NCBI GenBank assembly: GCA_900549455.1
Contig: UROM01000003.1
Location: forward strand, 1-40,587
Source: an uncultured Collinsella sp.
GTDB taxonomy: Bacteria > Actinomycetota > Coriobacteriia > Coriobacteriales > Coriobacteriaceae
Reading direction: 5' to 3'
DNA: 40,587 nucleotides
The position numbers were made by a program, and so were the translations under genes. The notes beneath the pieces are model-generated. The model was not told the origin of the DNA. It did no database searches and was given only the letters and a program-made list of their open reading frames with translations. Shown piece by piece: positions 18,890-27,697 of the stretch. Each line of letters opens with the position of its first letter. Position 1 is the stretch's first letter.

Positions 18890-19894
18890 ATGGACTGCGA
18901 TGGCTACCCGCGCATTCCCATGCCGTTGATGTGCACTGCCTTTGTGCCGGGGCAGATTGACGCTGCGGTTGCAGGCATTTCCGACCCCGATTCGCACGCC
19001 ATTGCCACGGCAGAAGCGCTGTACTTTCGCGGACAGGCCACCCTCGCCGCCAAGACGGCGCGCCCCTATCTTGACGCCACCGATCCCGCGCTGCGCTATT
19101 CCGCATGCCTTATCTGCGGATACGCCAGTCTGTCGCTCAACCGTATCGCCGATGCCCGCCGTTGCCTTGCTGGCATCCTCGATACGCCAACTGACGAGGA
19201 ATCGCCCGCCGTCCACGCCACGCATATCCTATTCGCCTCCGCCGCGAGCGTCCTGCTGCACTTGCCTTCCCCGCATTCCGCCGAAGAGTTTTATCCGCTT
19301 GCGGCGCATCTGCCCGAAGGCCTGCGCCTGTTCGCCAGCTACGTGATGGCGCATGCCCTGTACCTGCGCGGCGAATATGGCCGCAGTCTGGGCATGGCGG
19401 AAAACGCCCTGATCATGAAACAGGGAAGCTATCCCATCTCGGAGCTGTTCCTGCACCTGTCGGCTTCCATGGCATGCATGAGCCTCAAGGATATCGACGC
19501 CGCAAAGGCACACTTCGGAACCGCTTGGAACATTGCGCGCCCTGACGGCCTTATCGAGCTCATCGGCGAGCACCACGGCCTTTTGCAGGGGCTTATCGAG
19601 GCGTGCTTAAAATCGCAATACCCCGACGATTTCGCTCGCATCATCGAGATCACGTACCGCTTCAGCTACGGCTGGCGGCGCATCCACAACCCCGATTCGG
19701 GCGAGGACGTGGCCGACGATTTAACGACCACGGAGTTCACCATGGCCATGCTCGCCTGCCGCGGATGGACCAACGCTGAAATCGCACGCCACATGGGAGT
19801 ATCGCCGGGCACCGTTAAAAACCGCCTATCAGGAGTGTATGCCAAGCTTGGTATCGGAACTCGCGCCGAGCTGATTGCCCACATGTTGCGCTAG
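18890..19894 (+). CDS. LuxR-type transcriptional regulator with helical repeat N-domain
   Basis: 334 residues from the ATG at 18890 (GGGAGATGGAAG just upstream). The C-terminal 60 residues are a LuxR/FixJ helix-turn-helix: LTTTEFTMAMLACRGWTNAEIARHMGVSPGTVKNRLSGVYAKLGI. The first 270 residues are alpha-helical and Ala-rich with repeating A..YL.G..A-type units, reminiscent of TPR-like repeats in MalT/LAL-type regulators, but without a P-loop. It precedes the large surface protein gene by 157 bp on the same strand and may regulate it. Follows the kinase gene by 67 bp. Confidence 0.85.
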   Translation: MDCDGYPRIPMPLMCTAFVPGQIDAAVAGISDPDSHAIATAEALYFRGQATLAAKTARPYLDATDPALRYSACLICGYASLSLNRIADARRCLAGILDTPTDEESPAVHATHILFASAASVLLHLPSPHSAEEFYPLAAHLPEGLRLFASYVMAHALYLRGEYGRSLGMAENALIMKQGSYPISELFLHLSASMACMSLKDIDAAKAHFGTAWNIARPDGLIELIGEHHGLLQGLIEACLKSQYPDDFARIIEITYRFSYGWRRIHNPDSGEDVADDLTTTEFTMAMLACRGWTNAEIARHMGVSPGTVKNRLSGVYAKLGIGTRAELIAHMLR

Positions 19895-20051
19895 CGGCCA
19901 GACTGCCCGGCGTATCGAAAGCGCTCCGGGGGCCTGGCGATTTCGCGCACTCAAATTGGACATTTTGGCCATGGAACGGCACTACCGCCACGGGGCACCT
20001 TCTCGCAAAATAGGATTATTTCCTCCGATGTTTGCGGGATGGGAGCCAAAG

Positions 20052-22046
20052 ATGCTTGATCGCCGTTCGTTACTTGTTGCCGGAGCATCCTCGCTGGCGA
20101 GCATTATGTTGCCGCGCGTGCCGGGCAGCGCAAACGCCTTCATATTGCCGTTCGCGCCCACCGAAGCCTATGCCGACGAAGAAGACCCCTTCAGGGTGCT
20201 CGTTCTCTCGCGCACCATGTTTGGTGTGGTCGTGGTCGACGTCGCCAACAAGAATACGCCCATCACGGGTGCCCAGGTCACGCTCGTGTCGCGTTATGCC
20301 GCGGGCAAGCAGCTCTCCGCCACTACCGACGACGAGGGCACGGCCATCTTTGAGATCGCCCCTCTTGCGGAAGGCTACGTGGACGAGACGACGCTTCTCG
20401 ACGCGTACGACTTTAACGGCGGCATCTCCATTAGCATGGCGGGCTACCGTGATGTCGAGATTCCCCTTGCGCGTATCCAGGGCGGCACCGCCATAACCGC
20501 GCCCACGCGTCCGCTTTCCGACGGCGAGCCGTACTTCCGCCAGCTCACATTCGACGAATGGGACATCCAGTACGCTGAAGCCACGTTCATGACATTGCCG
20601 AAGGACGACACGGCAAACGAGCAGCCCGATACGCACGCCTTTACCGTGCAGGCACATCTGCCACAGGGTGGACAGGCAACGCTGCGCATCAACAAAGTGA
20701 CGCCTGCCGCGGGCAGCTCACCCGAAACCTTCACGCAGATTGGCCAAGTCAAGGCCAGCGCATCGGGTGCGGATAATCTGGCAACGTTCACGCTTGAAGA
20801 CACGTTCCTCGATGCAGCTTCGGGCCTTCTGGAAGAAGGGTGCAAGCTGCGCTTTGTCCTCGACTACCAGGGCAAAAGCTACACGCTCTCATCCCCTATG
20901 GCCGTTGTTACCGCGCCGGCGGCAAAGGCGGAATCCGGATCGACCACTATCGTCCCCACTACCATGGACCAAGAGATCACTCCGTTTGATTTCCCGGCGG
21001 CGTTTCCCGGCATCGGCGGCAATAAGTTCACCTGCTGGATGCCCTCGTTCCCCATTTTGTTCGATTTCTCGTTTGCCGGGTACGTGCTGTTTGGCGGAGG
21101 ATACAAACCAGCCAGCTACATGAACGATTCGGGCAACCCTGATCCGGAATACTGGAAGAAGTCACCGCGCGAGTCGGGCGCTAAGCAGGCAAACCGCTAC
21201 CTCGACGAGATGGAGGGGAAGTGGAATCAGTACAAAAGCATGAGTGCCGGTTCGGGCACCGATCCAAGAAACACCAAGCTCCTTCGCCACCATTGCACGC
21301 TGCTGTTCACGATGGATATCGCCACACAGCTGTACGGCTCGCTCGCCTACGATTGGGTGGGCAAAACCTGGGGTAACAACAACGACCCCGCATACGGCAA
21401 TATTAAGGCCCTCTTCCAGGTAAGAACCGACCTCAATTGGACCGAGCAGTTTACCCTAGGACCGGTGCCGTTTTTCCTAAACGTCAACCCCTGGGTGCTG
21501 GCGAAGCTGGCGCTCGCCGTGGGTGCCCACACGCACGGCAGCGGCGCGGCGTTTTTTAAAAACATTTCGCTCGACTTTTCAAACACCTCGGGCTCATTCA
21601 CCATCCAGATCGGGCTTGCCGTCACCTTTGGCGCCGGCGTTGCAGGCGTCGCTTCGTCTGCCGTGCGCGGCGCCGCATCCCTCACGCTGTTCATTGGGTA
21701 CGAGAAGGCAGATGGACACCAGCTTCCGCGACTGCGCGTAGGTGCAGACGTCGATGTCGATGTGATACTCCAGTTCGTAATGTTCAAGTGGACCACCAAG
21801 GCTTGGTCGGGGTCGTGGCCCACACTCCTCGATTCGTGGAATATGTCGGTGAACAATGGCAACCAGTATGTGCTCCAGCGCTCTGAGCTCGCATTGGGTG
21901 GAGATACGCCTTACACGCTGGATGCCCGCTTCGGCACGCCCGGCAACATCGAGGCGGGCGGCGCGTGCCGCAATTTATCGCATCGGCCACCATTGTCACC
22001 AATTCCGAGCTGCTCGCACGCGCCGAGGTTAAGGCCGCTGTCGTAA
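20052..22046 (+). CDS. Large exported surface protein, N-terminal part (frameshifted)
   Basis: In-frame coding runs from the ATG at 20052 (GGGAG 6 nt upstream) to about 21960, some 636 residues; the last about 28 codons to the stop at 22044-22046 are out of frame. The N-terminus has a twin-arginine-like start (DRRSLLVAGA) and an AYA cleavage site at residues 39-41. A carboxypeptidase-regulatory-like beta sandwich follows (VVVVDVANKNTPITGAQVTL, about 52-125), then beta-rich sequence and a long region rich in aromatic and Gly residues. No enzymatic motif seen. The continuation in the -1 frame (next entry) is the rest of the same gene, so the locus is one broken gene of about 1450 codons. Confidence 0.75.
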   Translation: MLDRRSLLVAGASSLASIMLPRVPGSANAFILPFAPTEAYADEEDPFRVLVLSRTMFGVVVVDVANKNTPITGAQVTLVSRYAAGKQLSATTDDEGTAIFEIAPLAEGYVDETTLLDAYDFNGGISISMAGYRDVEIPLARIQGGTAITAPTRPLSDGEPYFRQLTFDEWDIQYAEATFMTLPKDDTANEQPDTHAFTVQAHLPQGGQATLRINKVTPAAGSSPETFTQIGQVKASASGADNLATFTLEDTFLDAASGLLEEGCKLRFVLDYQGKSYTLSSPMAVVTAPAAKAESGSTTIVPTTMDQEITPFDFPAAFPGIGGNKFTCWMPSFPILFDFSFAGYVLFGGGYKPASYMNDSGNPDPEYWKKSPRESGAKQANRYLDEMEGKWNQYKSMSAGSGTDPRNTKLLRHHCTLLFTMDIATQLYGSLAYDWVGKTWGNNNDPAYGNIKALFQVRTDLNWTEQFTLGPVPFFLNVNPWVLAKLALAVGAHTHGSGAAFFKNISLDFSNTSGSFTIQIGLAVTFGAGVAGVASSAVRGAASLTLFIGYEKADGHQLPRLRVGADVDVDVILQFVMFKWTTKAWSGSWPTLLDSWNMSVNNGNQYVLQRSELALGGDTPYTLDARFGTPGNIEAGGACRNLSHRPPLSPIPSCSHAPRLRPLS

Positions 22047-24421
22047 ACGTCGCGCCCGTCGTGCGCGATTGGGATCAAGCGGTCACGCGCATTGCGCTCG
22101 AGGCGGATGCAGAAAGCGACGACACGGGACAGATCGAGCATTTCGTCCATGCACTGATAGAGAACGACGAAAACGCCGCGACGATGTATAAGTACACCTA
22201 TATCGGGCAGGCGACGAACGCCGCTGCGGACCCCAACGCCAATTCTGCTGGTGTATCGGAGGACGAGCGTGGCGGCATCAAGCCCTCGAGCGACAACGTG
22301 CTGTTTGCTGGCGTGCTCAGCGAAGCCCACATGAAGCTGGCAATGATTGCCGGCGTAGAATGTCTGTTCCGTATCGCCTCGGTGCGCTACGGCGACAATG
22401 GCCGCTCGCGCCTAGTGGTGCACACAAAGGCAAACGGCACGTGGTCCGCTCCCACGCCCGTGGACTTCCCCCTTGGGTTTGGCGAGGGCGACGTGGAGCG
22501 CGACGGCATATACGATTACGACTTCGACGTGGTGGAATATACGGACGGAAGAGGAAACCAGGACGCCTTTGTGTTGCTGGTCTCGGGCGAGCGCCGCGAC
22601 GGCGACAACACCCTTTTCGATACGGCAAGCACAGCCGGCATACTGTCCGTTGTGCGCCTGCGCATAAGCAACGACGGAGTTCGCGTGATATCGCACACGT
22701 CGTGGCGCAGCATCTCGCGCGGCCACCTTCAGGAGGATGGCTACCATTGCCTGCAGTGCCCGCGTATCACGGTGGGCAAGACGCTGGTCGACGGACGTCT
22801 GTCGGGCGCCTACCTCCACCGCCGCGGAACCACCGCAGAAAAGGCGCTCGGCAGCGAGGCTGAGGTTGCGCTGGAGTGCTTTACCCTGTGGTCGGACGTT
22901 TCGGGCGATAGCCTGACGTTCCGTCAAGTTCTCCGCTTTCCGCAAGCACCGTCGAGCATCGAGCTGGGCGAGCCCGAGAATATCAACGGCAAAATGGTGG
23001 TGCCCGTTGCGTACGAGACCGCAGACGGTTGCGGCTGCGCATCGTACGCCGTGATCGGCCAGTCCATTGCGGGCTGGGGCGTTACGTCACCAGATGCCAC
23101 AGTACCCCACGCGGTGCCGTGGCCGCAGCACACGGGCTTTTTGGCTACCGTCAACGAGCAACTGCAGCATATTACTTGGACGCGAGGCGCATCGGCATTT
23201 GCAACACAGCCCGTGGGTGCCGCAGGCTGTGGCCCGGCATCGTTTAGCGTAAGCAACAACGGCAGGTGCGTGCTCTATGTAGAGAACACCGATGGCAAGG
23301 TGGGACAAACCTACGACGAAGAAGGCAACCCGGTTGCAGTGATGGGCAAGCACTTCCGCATCTTCGCCAGCACCTTGGCGGGCGATCTGTTCACGGAGCC
23401 GTTTGTGATGTGCGAGCTGGACCATCCCGTCGATCAGATAACGACATTTTTGACGTCGGGAGGCATGCTCTCCGCGCTCGCCACGCACATTGTGAGCGCG
23501 GAGAAGAGCGAGGCAGAGCTGCACGGCATCGAAGTGCCCTTGGTGGCGTGTGCCACTCCGACGGGCGCCGTTGCTACCTCGGGCGCGGTGGTGCCCGGAG
23601 CAGCAGGCGAATCCTTCATGGTCACGGTGCGAAACGACGGCAACACCTTACTGACCGTCGGCACGATCGATCTGTACCGAGAGGGCTCCGGCCAGCCGTT
23701 TTCCAGCGCATCCATCGGGTTCGGAGCGAACACACGCATAGCATCGATCTACGATCCAGAGCTTGCCGAGGACGCTTCGGCCAACGACATGGCACACGTG
23801 AAGTACGCGCTCGAAACGCTGGGCACACCTTTTGCAACGCACCCGCTGGTAGCCGACAACGGCAACGCCGTGCTGGCACCGGGTTGCACGGCACAGTTCC
23901 GCATGAGCTTCGCCATCCCCGAGAGTTGGGGCGACGAAGTGGGCAAACGCGTCACGCTGTATGCGAAGGCGCGTGACCTGGTAGCGCTCGATCCCGTAAC
24001 GCTCGAGGAAATTCGACCGGGCGCAAACTCGGCGCTGGGTGCCGTACTGCATGAGCTTCATGTGCCTGACGCGGCATGCGAGCGCTCAGAAGTTCAGGTC
24101 GGCGTATGCGGCAGCGCGGATACGACAGGACTTCACGACGCCCCGATGACAGCAGACGGCGATGGCGGCTCGAGTGGCGGCGGTACTGACGAGAGCGGCG
24201 GCTCCGGCGGAAGCAGCTCCGGCAGTGGCAAGGACCACGGCAATAACAAGCGCTCCGGAAAAGCGGGCGTGCTTGCGGGCACGGGCGATGTCAACGCTCC
24301 CCTTACGGCAGCCGCTGCAGCACTCGCCGCGGCAGGCGCCGGCCTCATCGCCTACAGCGCCCGCCGCACTGCGCTCGAAACCGACACCGCCAATGAGGTC
24401 AATTCGGATAGGCCTCGCTAG
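21965..24421 (+). CDS. Large exported surface protein, C-terminal part with LAxTG-like sorting signal
   Basis: 818 codons in the -1 frame relative to the upstream part. The GTG at 21965 is only the first possible start after the shift and has no convincing ribosome site, so this is a continuation and not an independent gene. The middle is beta-rich with propeller-like repeats (SVVRLRISNDGVRVI, FRIFASTLAGDLF). A domain resembling bacterial Ig/CARDB follows (GESFMVTVRNDGNTLLTVGTIDLY). The end has a Ser/Gly-rich linker (about 24165-24230), LAGTGD (24272-24289), a hydrophobic Ala-rich helix and a positively charged tail, the layout of a sortase signal. The product is predicted to be anchored to the cell wall; its ligand is unknown. 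Confidence 0.7.
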   Translation: MPQFIASATIVTNSELLARAEVKAAVVNVAPVVRDWDQAVTRIALEADAESDDTGQIEHFVHALIENDENAATMYKYTYIGQATNAAADPNANSAGVSEDERGGIKPSSDNVLFAGVLSEAHMKLAMIAGVECLFRIASVRYGDNGRSRLVVHTKANGTWSAPTPVDFPLGFGEGDVERDGIYDYDFDVVEYTDGRGNQDAFVLLVSGERRDGDNTLFDTASTAGILSVVRLRISNDGVRVISHTSWRSISRGHLQEDGYHCLQCPRITVGKTLVDGRLSGAYLHRRGTTAEKALGSEAEVALECFTLWSDVSGDSLTFRQVLRFPQAPSSIELGEPENINGKMVVPVAYETADGCGCASYAVIGQSIAGWGVTSPDATVPHAVPWPQHTGFLATVNEQLQHITWTRGASAFATQPVGAAGCGPASFSVSNNGRCVLYVENTDGKVGQTYDEEGNPVAVMGKHFRIFASTLAGDLFTEPFVMCELDHPVDQITTFLTSGGMLSALATHIVSAEKSEAELHGIEVPLVACATPTGAVATSGAVVPGAAGESFMVTVRNDGNTLLTVGTIDLYREGSGQPFSSASIGFGANTRIASIYDPELAEDASANDMAHVKYALETLGTPFATHPLVADNGNAVLAPGCTAQFRMSFAIPESWGDEVGKRVTLYAKARDLVALDPVTLEEIRPGANSALGAVLHELHVPDAACERSEVQVGVCGSADTTGLHDAPMTADGDGGSSGGGTDESGGSGGSSSGSGKDHGNNKRSGKAGVLAGTGDVNAPLTAAAAALAAAGAGLIAYSARRTALETDTANEVNSDRPR

Positions 24422-24473
24422 CTCCTAGTTACTTTTGTGAGAGACGTCGACTCGACTCATCGAACATCAAATT

Positions 24474-24501
24474 GGCTGGTTCTGGATACCCAGAGCCAGC
24501 C
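24474..24501. terminator. Bidirectional terminator hairpin
   Basis: GGCTGGTTCTGG (24474-24485) pairs with CCAGAGCCAGCC (24490-24501) with one G-U pair and a 4-nt loop. It lies between the 3' ends of the surface protein gene and the small membrane protein gene. Confidence 0.6.
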
Positions 24502-24510
24502 CGTTGCGAA

Positions 24511-25095
24511 TTAGATGTCGTCAGAGGAGTCGAGTTCTGCCTCGAGCTTGGCACGGCGTCTTTTCGCCGTGAAAAACGTTGCGCACAGGCCAGCAAACGT
24601 GGCCGCGAAAATCGTCGCACCGCAGAACACGCCCGTGGCCAGGTTCGCCAACCAAAAGACGCTTTCGAGCGGTACGATCTGCGCCTCAGCGATACAGCGC
24701 ATTGCGGCAATAACAAGCGCGAACGCGGCGCCGCTAAGACCGCTGAGAAGCAGGAAATATCCAACAGGAAGATGCTCGGTTTGCCCAAAACGATTGGTAT
24801 CGACATAGCCCTTCCGCGTTTGCAGTCCTGCGCAAATCAACATCACGAGAACGAGCCACAAATACATGGCTGCCTCGAACGGCGTTGCAAAGCCATGCGG
24901 CATTTCACTGGCGTCGCTGTGAACCCACGCAACCTGTCGAGCTATAAACTGGTAGAAAAATATCATCAACATGCCAAACGAAAGCAGCACGAAACCAATC
25001 TTGTAGATCTTCGCGCTCTCAGCCTCCAGGCGCTCATCCTTTGGGCCGGCATATTCACGCCACTTTTGCACGAGTTTTAAATCTTCAAATTTCAT
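24511..25095 (-). CDS. Four-span membrane protein beside an XRE regulator
   Basis: 194 residues: a charged N-terminal 30, then four hydrophobic segments (about 33-52, 76-93, 113-133 and 146-170) and a basic/acidic tail. The layout (charged start KDERLEAESAKIYKIGF, span pairs, gene right behind a small XRE gene) resembles the DUF6773-type membrane proteins that accompany such regulators; the exact family is not certain. AGGAG lies 6 nt before the ATG at 25095. The gap to the upstream XRE gene is 9 bp, so they form one operon and probably one functional unit. Function unknown. Confidence 0.75.
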   Translation of the reverse strand: MKFEDLKLVQKWREYAGPKDERLEAESAKIYKIGFVLLSFGMLMIFFYQFIARQVAWVHSDASEMPHGFATPFEAAMYLWLVLVMLICAGLQTRKGYVDTNRFGQTEHLPVGYFLLLSGLSGAAFALVIAAMRCIAEAQIVPLESVFWLANLATGVFCGATIFAATFAGLCATFFTAKRRRAKLEAELDSSDDI

Positions 25096-25104
25096 AGCGA
25101 ACTC

Positions 25105-25335
25105 CTAAAGAGCGTTAGGGTCGACGTCGATCCCGTCTTCCCAAAACAGATCGTTCAACGTAACGCGTAGCGCTTTGCAGATCGCCACGCACAAATTGAG
25201 CGTGGGGTTGTAGCCGCCCGCCTCGATCAGGCCGATGGTCTGGCGCGTAACGCCCACGGCCTCGGCCAAGTCAGCTTGCGAAAGGCCAACCGCCGCGCGC
25301 GCCGCCTTCATGCGTAGGTTCTTTTTGCCCGGCAT
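25105..25335 (-). CDS. Small XRE-family transcriptional regulator
   Basis: 76 residues from the ATG at 25335 with AAAGGA upstream; an in-frame ATG further upstream (25395) lies in the AT-rich promoter region. Nearly the whole protein is a helix-turn-helix: RMKAARAAVGLSQADLAEAVGVTRQTIGLIEAGGYNPTLNLCVAICKALRVTLNDLFW. This is the short YgzD/Xre-like type that represses its own operon with a membrane protein. The operon's upstream region has repeated GACAGATAT-like sites. Confidence 0.9.
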   Translation of the reverse strand: MPGKKNLRMKAARAAVGLSQADLAEAVGVTRQTIGLIEAGGYNPTLNLCVAICKALRVTLNDLFWEDGIDVDPNAL

Positions 25336-25356
25336 GGAGTTCCTTTCGTAGTAATG

Positions 25357-25425
25357 GACAGATATCCGTTGCAACATGACAGAAATATATTGCATATATC
25401 AGACAATGTCAACTATATCTGTCAT
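25357..25425. promoter_or_regulatory. Candidate operator/promoter of the XRE operon
   Basis: An AT-rich block with three related sites: GACAGATAT (25357-25365), ATGACAGAAATATA (25376-25389) and, inverted, TATATCTGTCAT (25414-25425). The outer sites make a dyad around an A/T-rich centre, as expected for autoregulation by the small XRE protein. Confidence 0.45.
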
Positions 25426-25485
25426 TATGAAAACCATATTCGTCATCGCCATGCGGACATTACAACTTCGGTTCACTATTCAAAC

Positions 25486-25522
25486 TTACTCGGACAGAAC
25501 CGACTCGGTTTTGTCCGAGTAA
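25486..25522. repeat. 18-bp inverted repeat upstream of the topoisomerase operon
   Basis: TTACTCGGACAGAACCGA (25486-25503) pairs with 25505-25522 with one G-U mismatch and a single central base. It lies upstream of the proposed topoisomerase promoter, so it is more likely a protein-binding site, cruciform or dispersed palindrome than an attenuator. Confidence 0.65.
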
Positions 25523-25529
25523 ACGAATC

Positions 25530-25560
25530 TCCATCGAACTCCGAACGATTGTTCGATGGA
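25530..25560. repeat. 10-bp inverted repeat upstream of the topoisomerase operon
   Basis: TCCATCGAAC (25530-25539) and GTTCGATGGA (25551-25560) are perfect complements with an 11-nt loop. It ends 12 bp before the proposed -35 box. Confidence 0.6.
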
Positions 25561-25571
25561 TTTCGTGTTGG

Positions 25572-25600
25572 TTGGAATCGTCTGTGGGCTGGGCTATGCT
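25572..25600 (+). promoter_or_regulatory. Candidate sigma-70 promoter of the topoisomerase operon
   Basis: TTGGAA (25572-25577), a 17-bp spacer and TATGCT (25595-25600), about 55 nt upstream of the parE-like ATG. Spacing is ideal and both boxes keep the key bases. Confidence 0.5.
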
Positions 25601-25654
25601 ACCTTGACTATCTATATGACTTAAACGCAGCAAGGGAGCACCGAGAGAGCGAGT

Positions 25655-27652
25655 ATGGCAAAAAACACCGCAAACTATGGTAACGACAGTATCCGCCAGC
25701 TCAAGGACGAGGAGCGCGTACGCCTGCGCCCTGCCGTTATCTTTGGCTCGGACGGACTCGATGGCTGCGCACACGCTGCCTTCGAGATTCTGTCCAACGC
25801 CGTTGACGAGGCGCGCCAGGGCTACGGCAAGCTCATCACCCTTACCGCCTTTCGCGATGGCTCCATTCAGGTAGAGGACAACGGCCGCGGCTGCCCGCTC
25901 GACTGGAACCCCTCCGAGAAACGCTTTAACTGGGAACTTGTCTTTTGCGAGCTCTATGCCGGCGGCAAGTATAACAACAACCAGGGCGGCGACTACGATT
26001 TCTCGCTCGGCACCAACGGCCTGGGCTCGTGCGCGACCCAGTACGCTTCCGAGTACATGGACGTTACCGTCTGGCGTGACGGTAACAAGTACTCCTTACA
26101 CTTTAAGAAGGGCAAGGTTGTCGGCGCCAAGAAGAAGGCACTCGAGATTGAGCCCAGCGACGAGAACCGCACCGGCACCACTATCAAGTGGCGCCCCGAT
26201 CTTGAGGTCTTTACCTCGATTAGCATTCCCCACGATTGGTATCGCGAGACCATGCGCCGTCAGGCCGTGGTCAACGCCAACGTGACCTTCCGCCTGCGCA
26301 TCGAGGGCGACGATGGCGAGTTTTCCGAAGAGGACTTTTGCTACCCCAAGGGCATCGAGGACTACGTGCTCGAAAAGGTCGGTACCGACTACCTCACCGA
26401 GCCCTTCTTTATCGAGGCCGACCGTCGCGGTCGCGACCGTGAGGACTTGCCCGACTACAACGTAAAGATCACCGCGTGCATGTGCTTCTCGCGCACCTTC
26501 ATGATGCAGGAGTACTACCACAACTCATCGTGGCTCGAGAACGGCGGCTCGCCCGAAAAGGCTGCCCGCAGCGCCCTCACCAGCGCCATCGATGCTTACA
26601 TTAAGCAACAGGGCAAGTACAACAAAAACGAGAGCGGCATTAAGTGGCAGGACGTCCAAGACTGCCTGGTGCTGGTGACCAACTGCTTCTCCACCCAGAC
26701 GTCTTACGAAAACCAAACCAAGAAGGCCATCAATAACCGCTTTATCCAGCAGGCCATGACGGCCTTCTTTAAGGAACGCCTCTCGACCTACCTAATCGAG
26801 AACAAAGACGCCGCCAACAAGATTATGGAGCAGGTGCTCATCAACAAGCGCTCGCGCGAGAACGCCGAGAAGACGCGCCAGAGCATCAAAACCAACCTGC
26901 AGCAGAAGACCGACATGGCCAACCGCGTGCAGAAGTTCATCGACTGCCGCTCCAAGGACAAGAGCCGTCGCGAGATCTACATCGTAGAGGGCGACTCGGC
27001 AGCAGGCGCCATTCGCACGTCGCGCGATGCCGAGTTCCAGGGCGTTATGCCCGTCCGCGGCAAGATCCTCAATTGCCTGAAGGAGGACTACCCGCGCATC
27101 TTTAAGTCCGACATCATCATGGACCTTATGCGCGTGCTAGGCTGCGGCGTGGAGATCAAGGACAAGCGCATCAAGAACCTCGGTGCCTTCGACCTGGACA
27201 ACCTCAACTGGAACAAGGTCATCATTTGTACGGACGCCGACGTCGACGGCTATCACATCCGCACGCTTGTGCTCACCATGCTCTATCGTCTGGTGCCCAC
27301 GCTTATCGACGAGGGCTACGTCTATATCGCCGAGTCGCCGCTCTACGAGATCAACTGCAAAGAAAAGACCTACTTTGCCTACACCGAGCTCGAGAAGAAC
27401 GGCATCCTCAAAGAAATCGGCGACCAAAAGTGCTCCATCAACCGCTCCAAGGGTCTTGGTGAGAACGATCCGGATATGATGTGGCTCACCACCATGAACC
27501 CCGAGACGCGTCGCCTGATCAAGGTGGAGCCCGAGGACGTCACCAAGATGGAGACCATGTTCAACCTGTTGCTGGGCAACGACGAGGCGGGCCGCAAGTG
27601 CCATATCTCCGAGCACGGCAAGGAATACCTGGACCAGCTGGACCTGCAGTAG
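25655..27652 (+). CDS. Type IIA topoisomerase B subunit (ParE/GyrB-like)
   Basis: 665 residues, the usual size for ParE. GHKL ATPase domain: FEILSNAVDEA with N48, EDNGRG (74-79), and the glycine-rich lid GTNGLGSCA. The transducer domain follows, then a TOPRIM domain with YIVEGDSAAGA, PVRGKILN and the metal site DADVDGYHIRTL, and the tail segment INRSKGLGENDPDMMW. It differs from standard GyrB (for example EGDSAAGAIR for EGDSAGGSAK) and is best read as a second, ParE-like enzyme. Together with the A subunit 45 bp downstream it would form a heterotetramer that decatenates or relaxes DNA using ATP. A main gyrase is expected elsewhere in the genome. Confidence 0.9.
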   Translation: MAKNTANYGNDSIRQLKDEERVRLRPAVIFGSDGLDGCAHAAFEILSNAVDEARQGYGKLITLTAFRDGSIQVEDNGRGCPLDWNPSEKRFNWELVFCELYAGGKYNNNQGGDYDFSLGTNGLGSCATQYASEYMDVTVWRDGNKYSLHFKKGKVVGAKKKALEIEPSDENRTGTTIKWRPDLEVFTSISIPHDWYRETMRRQAVVNANVTFRLRIEGDDGEFSEEDFCYPKGIEDYVLEKVGTDYLTEPFFIEADRRGRDREDLPDYNVKITACMCFSRTFMMQEYYHNSSWLENGGSPEKAARSALTSAIDAYIKQQGKYNKNESGIKWQDVQDCLVLVTNCFSTQTSYENQTKKAINNRFIQQAMTAFFKERLSTYLIENKDAANKIMEQVLINKRSRENAEKTRQSIKTNLQQKTDMANRVQKFIDCRSKDKSRREIYIVEGDSAAGAIRTSRDAEFQGVMPVRGKILNCLKEDYPRIFKSDIIMDLMRVLGCGVEIKDKRIKNLGAFDLDNLNWNKVIICTDADVDGYHIRTLVLTMLYRLVPTLIDEGYVYIAESPLYEINCKEKTYFAYTELEKNGILKEIGDQKCSINRSKGLGENDPDMMWLTTMNPETRRLIKVEPEDVTKMETMFNLLLGNDEAGRKCHISEHGKEYLDQLDLQ

Positions 27653-27697
27653 CAGCAAATCGATAACGACGGCCTATAAGAAGTTCAAGAGGATATC

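Noticed and set aside
21940..21970. Programmed -1 frameshift in the surface-protein gene
   Set aside because: No X-XXY-YYZ slippery heptamer or downstream pseudoknot is evident; a simple indel or base-call error is more likely.
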